From Owenia fusiformis (lineage: Eukaryota > Annelida > Polychaeta > Sabellida > Oweniidae), in assembly GCA_903813345.2 (NCBI GenBank), contig CAIIXF020000008.1, forward strand, positions 33,008,867 through 33,072,866: DNA of 64,000 nucleotides, written 5' to 3'. Positions 13,101 to 26,500 of the stretch are shown one piece after another; the stretch's first letter is position 1; each line of letters opens with the position of its first letter. The notes under the pieces are model-generated. The model was not told the origin of the DNA and did not search any database. It saw only the letters and a list, made by a program, of their open reading frames with translations. A program made the position numbers and the translations under genes.

Positions 13101-16100
13101 TCAAATGAGTTATCTTTCCAAATAATACATTTAAAATCATTGATATTATATTTGCACTTTGTTTGCTTAAAATATAAGACACTTCGCAATTGATTCAACT
13201 TCTGATGACACCCCTATGAAATAAAACAAATGTGATGATATATAGTCATAACAGAGTAATTCAGTGACTTCACACTGGCTTTTATTTGAATAACTTAGCT
13301 CAAATATTGAAGAAATCAGAGATCCTTCTCTATTTTATCAAGTTCAGGGGCTTTACTAGAATTTCTCACAAAAGGCAAAAAAGTGAAAACAACAAGCAAA
13401 ATTAATGGAAATCATAAATTTAACGTGAAAAAGTTGAAAAGTCCCTAAAAACAACAGGCGATTTTGTGAAAACAACCGGTGAAAATCGCCTGTTGCCTGC
13501 TGCTAATGAAACCCTTGAAGTTGATGACCTCATGTGGCCAATGATACACAGGGGTAAAATGATCATAACTTACATTCTGTTGGACGTATTCCTTTCCCTG
13601 GCCCGCAAAATTCTGTCCGTACTGTACGGCCATATTAGCCATGGGGTCACTCATGAGATTTTGTGGAGCAAACGGCTGACTCATTCCGTGCGTCGGACTA
13701 CCAAATCCAGCTGACTGGTCAAATCCTTGGGGTGGAGCTAAAATAAAATGTATTTACTTTAGAAAGATAGCAATTCAACTTTAAAGAATCTGTTCAAATT
13801 TGCTTCACCAATATTCACTGACTTAAAACTTAAAAGTGTAAGAGAATCAATTTCTATAACTCGCAATTTATTAATTCTTTAAGAATATACAAAATCTTGG
13901 GCTTTTTAATTGTGAGTTAATGTTATCAAATGTTGTTGATTAAACACAGTATAAATAGAAAACTTTAAAAACTGGTAGAAGACTTATACATATTTTATAC
14001 ATATTTACACATGAACCCCATAAATCTACTTAAAAATGTCATGCTTGAAAAAAACAAATCTACTAAAATGTGAGACTTGAATTTTTTTAAATAACTCACA
14101 GGAGACTTATATAACAAATGAATCTACATGTACTCATACAATACATATGAGACTATTTGAAAAAAATCTATAATGACATATCAAAAATAAAATAAACAAA
14201 AAAATATTTACATTGGAAACCATGCTGCGCTGGGTCAAATGCTTGGGGTGGGGCTACAAAATAACAACAACTACATTACAAAGCAAAATGTCACCACCTG
14301 GGAAGTTACAGCAAATTGTTACAAAGGTGTAACACAGTGTTACAGATGCTGACTTTGAATGAGAAATAAAAATGGTGACAACAAATTGTCACTACTCATC
14401 ACTTCTGAGTGTTGACATAAAAAACACAAAAATTAGTGATAAAAAAATCTAAACTCAATGACAAAATAGTTTTTTAATTCCAAAATTGTTAATACATCAG
14501 CAAAATATTAATGTTACAATTCCTTATGACAGAAGTGTTGAAAATGAATAATTACGTAGTGCTTGTGCAGGATGCTGTAGCGGGTCAAAAGTTTGGGGAG
14601 GGACTACAAAATAATCAAGTATTATAAATAAGAATACTTAAAACCAACAAATCTTGAGTAAAATAGATAATTTAGTAAAAAAGGAGGTGTGTTAGATTTT
14701 AAATATGGTGATACAATATAAATATATTGAGGTATTAATAATAAATCATAATGGTCAGCTTTATTCCACTGTTTTTCTCCAGAATTTCCTGGGCATAATT
14801 CATCATTTTTTCACATTATTTTTAAACATTTTAGCGAAAAATTCGTTGTAGTATTCTTTATTATTTAGTTTTAGCTGACCATAATGACTTTCCAATAAAT
14901 GTGAGCTAATCTAATACTAGAATAAACAATCAAAGTGTTCTTCCCAGAATATTTCGTCAAGTGGGTGCAAGATTTCATTTTCTCAACTGTGTGAAAAAAT
15001 GCAAATATGTGGATGCAATTGGGATTTCATCAGTGCAAGCCTATTTCTAAAATATCAAATGGATGCAACGCCCACTTGCTTCAATACTGGGAAGACCACT
15101 GTTACATGATATATATCACACGGGACAGACACATATTCCCCACATTATGGTTACCTTGACTACCAGGGGGTGGATACTGCTGCTGCTGACCCCCATAAGG
15201 TGGTTGTTGACTTGTGTCATCGAAAAGTTGCGGATTCTGATTTGGTGAAATCTTCTTTCCACGTATTCTGCTTGGCTTCCCTCCACCACCAGTGGAACCA
15301 GCTGGAAATAGCATATAGCATGGATATGTTAGTAATATTATATAACTTTATTTAAAAAAAAGAATGTAGCACCCTTGAAACTTGTAGACAAGCCGACAGC
15401 AGATAAAATTTTAGGATATGAAGTCCAAAATGGCCACCTTAATATTTACCCAGAATGCCCAAAAACTAATCAATTCTAGACTTTCCTACATAGAAACATC
15501 CCTGAAAACTTCAGATGAATCCCTCAAATGGTTTGGCGGGAAACCTGTTAATGAGACTTATAAGGATGCTCATCTACCCAACTGCCCACCCATCCACCCA
15601 CCTGGCATATTGTAGCAACCTTACATTAACTTCCCCTTTCTTAGACTTCCTATTGTTTAAGCCTTCATAAGGGAAGGCAATGCAGAAACATGCAAATTAA
15701 TAGCAATTTATATTTTATGTGATTTGGTTGGTTACAACATAAGGTATAATAAAGGAATAAAAACCAAGATTCTATGATTTATAGAGCAATATATGACCAA
15801 TGATTTTTTCTGATCATTAAAATCGCAGAGAAATTGAGGTATTTGGCAATAGGCACAACAAAATAAGATGTCATATATTTGCCTTAAATCATAGAATCGA
15901 GATCTTTGTTACGATTCTAATATGATAAAGAAAGCATAAAAACAATGTTTTGCTTTCATTGAATTAAGTGATCATGTATACCCTACTATAGAACAGTAAA
16001 TCAATTGTTCGTGTTATTGTGACATCACATATTGCATATTAGTTCAACAAGTTAAACCCAATACCACGGCTTTCATTTTAATATAAATCTGAATGTTCTT

Positions 16101-17070
16101 ATTGCTGTGATTGGGTTTAACTTCCGTGCTATGCTTTCATTGGTTGCAAATTCTCACTATAAATTATAAATTAAACGCGCATAAAATTTCATGCGCTGCC
16201 ATTGGCCACCATTAAATTTTTTGCATCAAGGGCCAAATAGGCACAGACGTTAAACCTAAGGCGGGCCACAAGATATGTCAGATAAGAAATAAGGCCCAGA
16301 CTACATGTAGGTTTAACTTGTTGAACAAATTGCATATCAGAATAATCTATGTATTTATAAAAAAAATGGAACAACTAAGCTATTGTGCGGATTAAGAAAT
16401 CATGCCAGCAAATGTATGGTATATCTATATCGTTCAAAAGGTCTGAATTCTTTTACGGGGACTTCAGAAGGGAACAGGATAGGCATTTAAACTGCTTAAA
16501 TCTGGGTCAAAGGTTTTAACTGTGACTGACATAGACATGCTTAGATCAATAGCCAATAAATTATGTCTAAATTTGTCAGCTCAGTAAGCATCAGCAAATG
16601 AAGAAAATTCTTAGCGAAACCATGCTCTCAAATAATAACTGTATAGATTCCACAAAGGGATACACAAAGGTATGTTTGACTTTATTCTGTTTATAAATAG
16701 CAAGCGAAGAGAAGCAACGGTGAAAATCAAACAAATACAAAATCGGGGGCACCAAAATCGGCTGGAATCTTGATGCAAGGCCGGAATACACAGACAGCCA
16801 CAGAATAAGGTAAGACCCATCCTGCTTACTAGATATAAGTTGGGTGCGAGAATAATAATTTGACAAGCAGGATACATGCAGAGGATGATAATTCAAATTC
16901 ACACATATAAAAATGACAGATGAGAGACCAGGGGCAGACTTCAAAATTTTCAAAAATGAAAAACAATTTCAAAGCACAACCTGGCGTAACACTTCAATCC
17001 AACACAATATCTATGGAGTATTTTGTTCCAACGTACACTTACGATTACGAAATCCCGACGGTGCATCCAT
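10153..17070 (-). CDS. YIF1: YIF1 homologue (Yip1-interacting factor, ER-Golgi membrane protein), 10 exons
   Basis: YIF1 proteins are multi-pass membrane proteins that work with Yip1 family members and Rab GTPases in ER-to-Golgi traffic. Coding exons in gene order: 17043-17070, 15155-15301, 14556-14603, 14212-14253, 13574-13737, 12845-12949, 12344-12480, 11847-12002, 10608-10701, 10153-10323. All junctions are GT-AG, phase is kept, and the total is 363 aa. Family landmarks are PQLFDDTS near the N terminus, [57 protein letters not shown] and the C-terminal [12 protein letters not shown]. The N-terminal cytosolic region is longer than in human YIF1A/B because small exons 3 and 4 repeat the PPQ-x-FDP motif that starts exon 5. 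Exon 9 is the last of nine tandem copies of a partial exon, so mature protein length depends on which 3' splice site is used. Animals often have YIF1A and YIF1B; I do not assign a paralogue. Confidence 0.93.
10615..11416 (-). repeat. Nine tandem 87-bp copies of YIF1 exon 9 with its 3' splice site
   Basis: The exon 9 acceptor (TTTCAG|A ATG ATA) recurs at 10701 + 87n for n = 0 to 8, the last at 11397. Each copy contains pyrimidine tract, AG and the first ~60 coding bases ([14 protein letters not shown]...YYLVL); only the copy at 10701 continues into the unique part ([11 protein letters not shown]) and the donor. Because 87 is a multiple of three and no copy has a stop in this frame, all nine copies form one open frame. 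Copies differ by a few substitutions (SGG, SGR, SRG). Confidence 0.95.
13346..13518. mobile_element. Short inverted-repeat element GGGGTTTCATTAG, copy 2 (YIF1 intron 5)
   Basis: Reverse-complement match over its full length to 9257-9427, only 56 bases from the end of YIF1 exon 5. Confidence 0.8.
14746..14887. mobile_element. Short MITE, TIR TCATAATGGTCAGCT (YIF1 intron 2)
   Basis: Perfect 15-bp inverted repeats TCATAATGGTCAGCT / AGCTGACCATAATGA at the ends of a 142-bp segment. Confidence 0.8.
14934..15100. mobile_element. Short MITE, TIR GTGTTCTTCCCAG (YIF1 intron 2)
   Basis: Ends AGTGTTCTTCCCAGAATAT and ACTGGGAAGACCACT; shares GTGGGTGCAAG and GCAAGCCTATTT with the larger element at 46669-47345. 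Confidence 0.7.
15745..15925. repeat. Inverted repeat in YIF1 intron 1
   Basis: AAGATTCTATGATTTATAG near the left end pairs with TTAAATCATAGAATCGAGATC near the right end, a likely MITE remnant. Confidence 0.6.
16030..16338. mobile_element. MITE-like element in YIF1 intron 1
   Basis: ATATTGCATATTAGTTCAAC...GTTAAACCC and the complementary GGTTTAACTTGTTGAACAAATTGCATAT bound a 309-bp segment. Confidence 0.75.
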
Positions 17071-17545
17071 CGTGTCTTTATGAGGACGGAGGTCTGAGGA
17101 AACAGAGTAAATGTGTGAATATTTCCAGAAAAGTCAAAATTTAACAGCCTCGATTTCGTTTGCCACGAAGCTTGATGGTCTAAAAGTCAAACGTGTTTCA
17201 GCATGATGGTGAAATGTTTAATTAATGAATTAACAAATGAATGAATTTAAATGAATCATAAATATCTTATTAAACTATAAAAACAACGACAAAAGTCTGT
17301 GTGTTACAGCAACAATGAAATGATCACGATTTTAAAATGTATTTTTCATAATTTCGTTTTCTACAAAGTTTGACATTGGTGGTTGGTAATTTAAAAAAAA
17401 AGTTTGTCCAATGTTCTGACTCTTATTATAAATTTCCTATCCCTAGACAGGTACTGCAAACAACATTTGCAGACAAAACAGTAGAAAACGTATACTTACA
17501 ACTTCAGACTCCTCCATTAGACTACTTGCTGTCACTTAAAAAAGT
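17071..17545. promoter_or_regulatory. Head-to-head promoter region of YIF1 and FH
   Basis: Only 475 bp separate the start codons of YIF1 (minus) and the tentative FH start (plus), so the two housekeeping genes probably share a bidirectional promoter. No TATA box is clear for either gene. The YIF1 start has A at -3 and G at +4; so does the FH candidate. Confidence 0.55.
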
Positions 17546-20500
17546 ATGGGATCTAAGGCAAATGGAGAAGAGGTAGATCTAAATATTTTTCTAGGAAATG
17601 TATCAATTATCACCCACGGCATGAGATTTTAACATCGGTAAACGAAATGATGCCATCATGTGAAAATCTTTTAGAAAATACCCAATGTGCTTTTCTTGCA
17701 TGTCCTATCTCAGGGAAACATTTTTTTATCTAGTTGTATCTCATGTCATCTCGGTGAATTCATCTCAGATAAAAGGGCCAACCTTTTTTATCCACCGTCT
17801 CTAATATCCAAGCAAATACCAATGGCGCTGTTTCCACAGTGTAATCAAATTGTTAGATTTTCTAAATAATCAGATATTATAATCAGTCATTTCCAGAAAT
17901 TGAAGCGACATCCTCAAATTTAGACGATGGCCATGATCGCATCACCCTGATAACATTGTACAAACAAAATAATTTCAAGAGGCTACCTTCACCATCTTTT
18001 ATTTGTAATAATTTGTTAATAAAATCTTTTCACTTATTTCATTTATAGGCAGAATTTAGAACTGAATCTGATTCATTTGGACCTCTTCGAGTCCCCAATG
18101 ACAAATATTATGGCGCAAATACAGCACGATCGATGAAAAACTTTGAAATAGGTGGAGAAAGTGAGAAAATGCCAGTAAGTAATAATCACCAAATAGTTAC
18201 TGAAATTGAAATGTTTTTTGATCAGACCTGTTTTGACTTTTCTGTTGGCCAATAGGCAAATTGTAACTGATTGTATGTGTCTGACAGACTTTTATAATGA
18301 CCTGACCTATTTTTGTAGTTAAATCTCATCACTTGAAAATCAATTTTTTAATCATTAAATGATTCTAAAACAGCCCAGGCTGCACAAATACAATTGATGA
18401 TGTCTTTGTTATATTGATTGTGATTAGCTTGCTGCATTCATGTTCTTTGTGTTTGGAGAAACCTTTGACTAATGAAAAAAATAGATTTGGAAATGACAAT
18501 TATGTTCAGGCAATTTTGATGGGGTGGTTGGTTTTCCAATTTTTACGCTTTCTACTCTACTGTCCAACAGATTTTAAAAGTCTACTTTGATTGACTTATT
18601 CTAATCAAGACCCTATATCAGGGTATAGTTATCAGGGCACGCCCTAAGGGCCGGTCATTACCAGGTTACTTTTTATACTGACCAGTTAATTTTTTCACAA
18701 GGTATAGGAAAACAACATTGCAACTGGTCCATGATGCCATTTTGACCAGCAGCTCTCAGATCCTTAGGGCATACACTGATACTTAAGATAAGTTTTCTGG
18801 AAAGAGGAGGGCACCCTCTGCCTCTGCCCTCCCCCCACCAAAAAAATAGGAAAATATGAAATTTGAAATTTTTAAAAGATTATTGTTTGATTGACTCAAA
18901 CAAATTCAAAATGGCCATTAATTACCAAATATTATCTTATTGTAGACCATTTGGACCTAATATATAATCTCAATACTCTTTTTTTTTTTCTTCTTTGGCT
19001 GATGCTTTCTTCTATTTTTTTCTCTGTTTTTAGGAACTTTTGCCAGCCTATCATATTAGGTCTCCTTATTTTCCTTTTACATGTGTTTAGGAATATCTTT
19101 TGTTTCAGGAATAGATGTTCGTTTTCTGTTTTTCCATCTCCGAAAAGGAATTTCTCAATCGTGGGTACATCTTCGTCAAGTTGGTTGAAAGATGTTATTA
19201 GGAAGTCTTGTACGGCCTCACAATGGTATATTCCATGTTCTAAAGTATCTATTTCACTACGGCATAGACTGCATATATCAGTGTTATAGCCGTCTATGTT
19301 CATTTGTTTTAGCTGTTTGTTATAGTATAGTATCCGGAAGAATATTTTTATTTGGAAATATTTCTCTTTTGTCCTGAGAATATTTTTTCTATTTTTGTGG
19401 ATTTTGGCCCACATCAATGGATTTTGTAGTTGCAGTTTGTTTTGCCACTTATCTTCCATCTTCTTTGGCAGTTTCACAGCATTGTTCTTTTTTAGTAAAA
19501 TCTTGTAAACTTCTTTATTGTTTGTCTTTTTTAACCATTCTGTGTTAATTGTGACATTCGGATTCTCGGTTTCTTCTTCATTTTCTCTTGGGTGTCTTAA
19601 TTTTCTTTTCCAATTTTGGGGGATGGCTGTAATTATACTGTTATATTTCAAAGTATTCCTTTGGTTCATAACAATATCATATTTATGGCCTAATTCTGCT
19701 GCTGTGAGGAATCGATTTTCGTCCTGGATGTCTTTTATAAATTCAATACCTTTTTGTATCCAAACTTCGTTTTTCATGATTTCTCCATTGATTTTTATCT
19801 GTTCATTGTGCCATAATGATTGTTGCTCTGGGTTTCTCGTATCCGGAATTGTTTGATATTTTAGACTGCACCAATTTTTGTAGACTGTCTTCAGGTACCT
19901 TAAGTCTAAAACATTTATTTTGTCACTATTTTTTGAAAGGTTCAAAGCCCATACTTCTCCCTGCGTCAGGTTCTTCAGGTAGTAGTTCCATATCTTCTTC
20001 CATTTGCCACTATATGTAGGGTCTATATATTTCTTTATCCATTTGATGCTTAGGTTTTTTATGTATGATTGTAAGTGGAGCATGTTTAGGCCACCTCTCT
20101 CTTGTTCGTTCATCATTATCTTTCTTCCAATTTTGTCTGGCTTCTCATCCCATATAAAGTTGAAAAACATGTTTTCTATTACTTTGATAAAGTCATCTGT
20201 TGGTGTGAGCACTGTACATAGATATGTCAGCTGAGATACGAGGAGTGATTTTATCATTATTATTTTTCCTAGAGGTGTGATGTTTCTACTTTTCCATGCT
20301 CTAATAAGTCCTTGAATTTTGTTTCTTTTCTCTGGGAAATTTAAACTGTTTATGTCTCTTCCATCTAAAGGAATGGTTATACCAAGGACTTTTATATCTT
20401 TATCTTGGTATTTTAGCCCTGATGCCATGCTTTCATCTCTTACTTGTTGCTGTAATAGTGCATTTTCTCTGCCTATCACGGCTTCTTCTGTTTTGTGGAG

Positions 20501-23500
20501 ATTGATGTTCAGTCCTGAGATTTCTCCAAAATTTCTGAACTTTTTAATTACTTTTTTCGCGGATGCAATATTTCTTACAAAGACTGATGTATCATCGGCG
20601 TATTGTGAGATCTTTACTTCTCCATCTGGTATTTGTATGCCTTCAATTTCTTCATCTCTTCTGATTGATTCACTCAATATTTCGGCACATAGAATAAATA
20701 AATACGGACTTAGGGGGCATCCCTGTCGTACTCCTCTGTTCAGGTTAAAGTAGCGTGATGTATACCCGTTATTTATTACTGAGCTTTTTGCATCGTTGTA
20801 TATGGTTTTGATCCATTTTCTAAAGTCTGGTCCAAAATTGAAGTAATCTAGCGTCCGATCAATAAATTTCCATTCCACTGTGTCAAAAGCTTTTTCAAAG
20901 TCGATGAAAAGCATTATGCCAGATTCATTGTTTGATTTAAGGTATTCCATACAGTCTATTATGAGTCTAATATTTTCTGATATATTTCTCCCTTTAATAA
21001 AACCTGTTTGGTCTTCGTTAATTATTTTTGTTAAATGGGCTTTCATTCTTTCTGCTAGACATCCTGTAATTATTTTGTAGTCTGTGTTTAGCAGTGATAT
21101 TGGTCGCCAATTTAATAGGCATAGAATGTCACGGTCTTTTTTAGGTAGTTGGGTTATAATGCTTCTTTTTTGTTCGGTTGATAATTCTCCTTTATCCAAT
21201 GCTTCCTTGTAGCTTTTTACCAGTATTGGCACAACTGGTTCTTGGAAACATCTATAAAATTCGCTTGTTAAGCCGTCGCTACCTGGTGACTTCCCGGTCT
21301 TCAGGGACTTGATCTGTGTTGTTATTTTTTCTAAGGTAATATAGCCCTCGCAGCTCTGTTTTTCCTCTTCTGTGAGACTGGTGATTGATTTTATAGCAGG
21401 GAAGAATGTTTCTGAGTGCTGCCTAATGTTTGGGAGCCTGCTTCTGTACAGTTCTTCATAGAACCTTGCACTTTCTTTCCTTATTTGTTCAGGATCATTA
21501 AGTTCCCTGCCATCGTCCGTATTCAGTTGTGTGATGTTCTTTTTTGCAAAATTTCTTTTTTCTAACTTCAGGAAGTAACTAGATTGTTTTTCACCTTCTT
21601 CCGCCCATCTTATTTTTGCTCGAAGTATTGCGCCCTTTGCTTTTTCATCATTCATCTCTTCTATCTCTCTTTGGAGTTGTTGTTCTTCTTCTCGTAGCTG
21701 TGTTTCATGGATGTAGTTATCTCTTAGGTTTGCCTCTATTTCTTGTAGCCGTCTTATTTTGTTGGTGATATCTAGGTGTTTTCCAGCGTTTTTTTGCTTA
21801 GAGTACCTAATGGACTCTGTTTTGATTTTGAATTTTATGAGTTCCCATAAATTTTGAGCAGTCATGTCCTTCATGTCCTCATGTGCTCTTCAACCAAACC
21901 TCTGATTAGGTTTTTTATCAAAGCTCAATACTCTTAAAAGCTCATGGTAAAACTTATCCATCCTTGCCGAAAAGTGCCAATACAGATTCAGAAAAATCTT
22001 AAATATATTATATTCATTATATGTGGAATTGTTAATGTCACAATCAAGCATGAAAGGGCTTCAAGGGCTCTCGCCAGAAAGTACAGGGTGACAAAAAAAG
22101 TGCCACCCACATAATACTACATAACCTTCTTTTTGTCTGCAGGAATTTTGACTTTATCTTTAGGTCAACTAGATGCACTTTTATGAGTGTTACAAGATGT
22201 GCTCGCTCTAGATGTGGTGCGTTCCTTTGCAAGTACACTTCTGGATTCTACTGGCAAAGTTATTGACCACATATGGCTTATAGGAACCCTCCAAATTTTC
22301 ATCTCTGGGGGTCCTTGAAGATCATGTATATGAAACACACCCTAAACATGAAAGATCTAAAGAGACAGATCAGAGCCTTTTTTGTGTTGGGGCCAACAAT
22401 AACTTTGCCCGTAAAATCCAGATGTGCCTGACATTGAGCTGAGAGCACATCTTGCAAAGCTCATAAAAGTGCATCTAGTTGAGCTATTCATCTGACACTC
22501 CTTGTGTAGTTGCTCCATGGAGTTTAATTTTATTACTGTGCAAAAGAACAAGTCAGAAATCATGCAGACAAAAAGTTATGCAACATTATATGGGTGGCAC
22601 TTTTTTGTATCACCCTATACTTGGTGGAAACATCTTCAGCATAACAGTTCAATCGTGATAAGTCACATGCGTTATATTTTATCCTTTTTGCATGTGTTAT
22701 TATTTATTATGTCAGATTTAGACTGTAGAAACAATCATGATTTGCCAATAGGTTGCGGTGGGAGCTAAATAGACTCATTTGACTGTGGTGCTGCTCCACA
22801 GTCTAAAAGCCTAGCGAGAACATTGGCTTCATTATACAACAGTTACTGTTGTCGTATCTACAGGAATTATTTACACGTTACACGTTGCATGTTACATTTT
22901 GTTGAGTGTAGCTATTGCATCCTGGCCTTTAGCCGTCGAAGATAGAGAACATAAATCAGATCCAGATTTATTTAAGATTGTATTATTAGGAAATACACAC
23001 AGTTTAACAGCAAAATTTCAAATAATTTCAAGACTTAGGGAAAACTCATGAACTACAAAAAATCTAGCAGATACACTACAGTACTTAGATAGATAACTAG
23101 ATTGGTCCTTGAGAAGCATTTTTTACATTAAAGGCAAAATTAAATCTAGTGAGCAACATTTTCAACCATCATTTCCATGTTTGAAATCCCAAAGTTCTGA
23201 CTTAATTCCAAGAAAACTTAAGATTTTTATATTAATTATCGGGGAGAGTTTACACTTTGTTTTCACACTTTGAATGTTTAATAACCATTTGATAAAATAT
23301 CACAATTGTTAAGAAAGGATACAAATGTATTTATTATACAATTGTAGTCCAGTAACCTGGTAGCCAGGGGGGCTCCGGGGTTTGCTCACTGAGCACTTTT
23401 CATATGATTTTGGGCCAAAGTTGTCAAATGTGAACAACCCCTGGAATTTTTTAAAAAGTGAATCCCCCTTGGCAAAAGCTGGCTAGTGGCTACAGACCTG

Positions 23501-26500
23501 AATTGCCTCATTTGTCTTTTATTTAATTCTTTTTAAAACAGTTATTCTCTAAGTTGAAAAATATCATCCTCATTAGTCTGATTTTGCCTTTATATGTAAA
23601 ATTACATTTTGAGATGTAGCGATTTTTGCAAAATAAAAATCAGAATGAGTGGTCTCCAATTATTATGTGTCAGAAGTCTTATGAATGTCTTGATTTTTAA
23701 AGTGTAGTTAACTGTTCTTATATATTAAAACCTGTCAGGTGGAATACCTCTGAAGGAAGAACACCTTTGTATGTGGAACACCTTTGTAAGTGGAACACAT
23801 TTGTAAGTGGAACATGTTTGTATGTGGAACACCTTTGTAAGTGGAGCACCTTTTTATGTGGAACACCTTTGTAAGTGGAACACCTTTGTATGTGGAACAC
23901 CTTTGTAAGTGGAACACTTTCTGCTACAGGTTTTATTGTATATGTATTATTTACTCTTTTGTGGGCTCTATAGAATTTCCACTGTTTCTTCTGGGTATTC
24001 AAGAGTTCCCTCATCATACCCCGTTTCGATGAGCTTTTCAAAGACAGCCGTAAACTCTCTCAACCACAGATCATTATCAGCAGCGAAGTCGAGCATATCT
24101 TGGCTGGTGTCGGCCAGAGGACAGGACTTGTAGTTGCATGTAGCACGGCCCGTATCCTTTAAAGTGAGGTCTTTGTAAAGCCCGATGTCTGAGTTGAGCA
24201 TCGTGTTTTCAGTGTCCTCTGGTTCTCCTCTCGTCTGCCTCCATTGATATTTAATAATTCGTCCTCCCTTGATTGGATGTTCCTCCTGTATCCAGCGTTT
24301 GGATGAATTGACGATATCCACATAGAATTCGTTGTCGAAACGGTCACGATGTTTCACCCAACGTCCTTTGAAGCCAGAGAATTTCTGACTTACATGTCCG
24401 AGCGTATGGGCACCCATCAAAGCCACAATTTCCCTGGGTGTGTATCCAAATGCATCTGTCATGAATGTAATGATCGCATCGCCATTCCACATTCCATCTG
24501 GAAATACCTTGCCGGGCTCTTCGGTGTATGGGGATGTCGATCCGCAATCCTTGCGGCCATAACGAAATCTTGGCTGTGGTAGGTAGTCACTAAAGCGATC
24601 TTCTCGGCTACAATGCTGTATCGCATAAATTGACGCTAGTGTCCAGAAATCAGCATGAGAGATAGGGATCTCCATGTTATTGATAATCTCCTCATAAACA
24701 GGTTCAAGTTGTGCGATGTATTGTTCTAACCCTGCATTCCCGACATTACTTTTATCGATACACCCGTCACAGCCTCCTAGACAATCGTGGAAGATTAGCC
24801 GCACGATTCCCGGTGCCAACATGGAGTGTCCAAAATTTTCGACTGCATCGGCGTCAATGACTTCCTTCATCAGAGTCATTATACTATTCACCTCTGATTG
24901 TTTTAAGCTGATACACGTCCCAAATAGACCAATCAGAATCAAGCATAGCGTGAACATCTTGGTAATTGGTTGGCTTTAACAAAAATAAAATTAAATCTTA
25001 TTACCATGGAAACAATCAATATTCATAACACATTGGGCAAGATTGAAAGAACATAAAAATCCTCCATGAATGATCATTATTTGTAATAATTTCATTATGT
25101 TCAAAATATAAAAATAAAAATTAAAAAGAATAAAAAATACATGTACATATGAACTATAAAAACCAATATAAGATCTATATTTTAGGTCTATCACATTTAA
25201 GGGAAGTTATTAAAGAAGAGCACTTGTTGGAAGTAATCTTTTTTTTAAAAAAACATGCTAATGTTTCTATTGCAATTCTAATTTTATTTTCTGAAAAAAA
25301 AATTGAAATTAAATCGGATGAAATATCGAAGTTTTAAGGTGCATAAATAATCAAATTCATTATACATGTACAAATGTACATGTAATTGAAAAGGTATTTC
25401 TACTTTTTTCGACTTTACATCACAGATAAATTTAAAAACGGAAAATTATCCTAAAATAAATGAAGTCTGAAAGCTGTTCGACCTTCTAGGAAAAAAGGCA
25501 ACACATGGGTTGATAAGAGCAAAAAATATCATGAATTCCTGACAGTGTTTTAAAACTACATTCAATTTGTCCCTTCCCCTTCTACTTTCTTTAAAATATA
25601 TTCAGAAAAGTTAAAGGTAGTGTCAGATCTAGGCTCATATCATTCCTTTGTCATTTCTATTTTCTATAAATCCCCAAAGGACATTATAGCAAGAATGTAT
25701 AATTTCTATTTAAATGTAGTTAAAACATTTATCATTTGAGAGAATTTAAACATTTTTCCATATTTTTCGTGGATCTTTTGGGAAATATTATATTTGAGAT
25801 CGTTAGGAATACATGTACATGTTAATAGAAGGTTAATTGTACATGTTGCTTGCAATTTTGTCACCCTCTATACAGGGTGGGCCAAAAAAACGCCACTTTT
25901 TTAAGACACTACAACTTTTTTATTTTCCAACCTACATACCCCAAATTCTGCAGTTATATAGTGCCAGGGGTTCTTAGTAATAATATAATGTAACAAGTCC
26001 TTCAACTAGGATTATATTTCATCTAAAAGAGGAGTTCAATTGGTCCGCCACCCTATTTGATGATATATTTTAGTTTTAGTCGCCCTGCTGATATAGTTCA
26101 GGAACATTTTGCAAATTATGCTTATTTCTCATGACATTCCACATGTTTAAGTGAGACGCTGGAGTCACTGGTGACATGTTTTATTCAAGTAAAAGTGTAC
26201 AATTCATGATCCATGGCTAGATAACAACCTCAAGTTTCATTTGGTATGCAAATTATGATTTTGTATCAAAAATTAAAAAAGTTATAGCATTTTGAAAAAA
26301 AGAGGCTTTTTTTGGCCCACCCTGTAGATCTGATTCTATCTTTAATGCTTTCATTTGAAAAAAAGTAAAAGATATGAAAATATATAAAACATATAACTCC
26401 AGATCCTTACCTCATCCTTCTGAGATCACCAATATACAAAATAAAACCTACTTGAATTTCCTTAAAATTAATAATCTTGAAATCGTGACCATCACAAGCC

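Noticed and set aside
16920-17144. 74-codon frame as FH first exon
   Set aside because: Wrong phase for joining 18049, no donor in a fitting place, and it overlaps YIF1 exon 1 on the other strand.
18891-21080. Plus-strand frames over the LINE
   Set aside because: Antisense shadows of the reverse transcriptase frame, rich in Phe/Ser/Leu.
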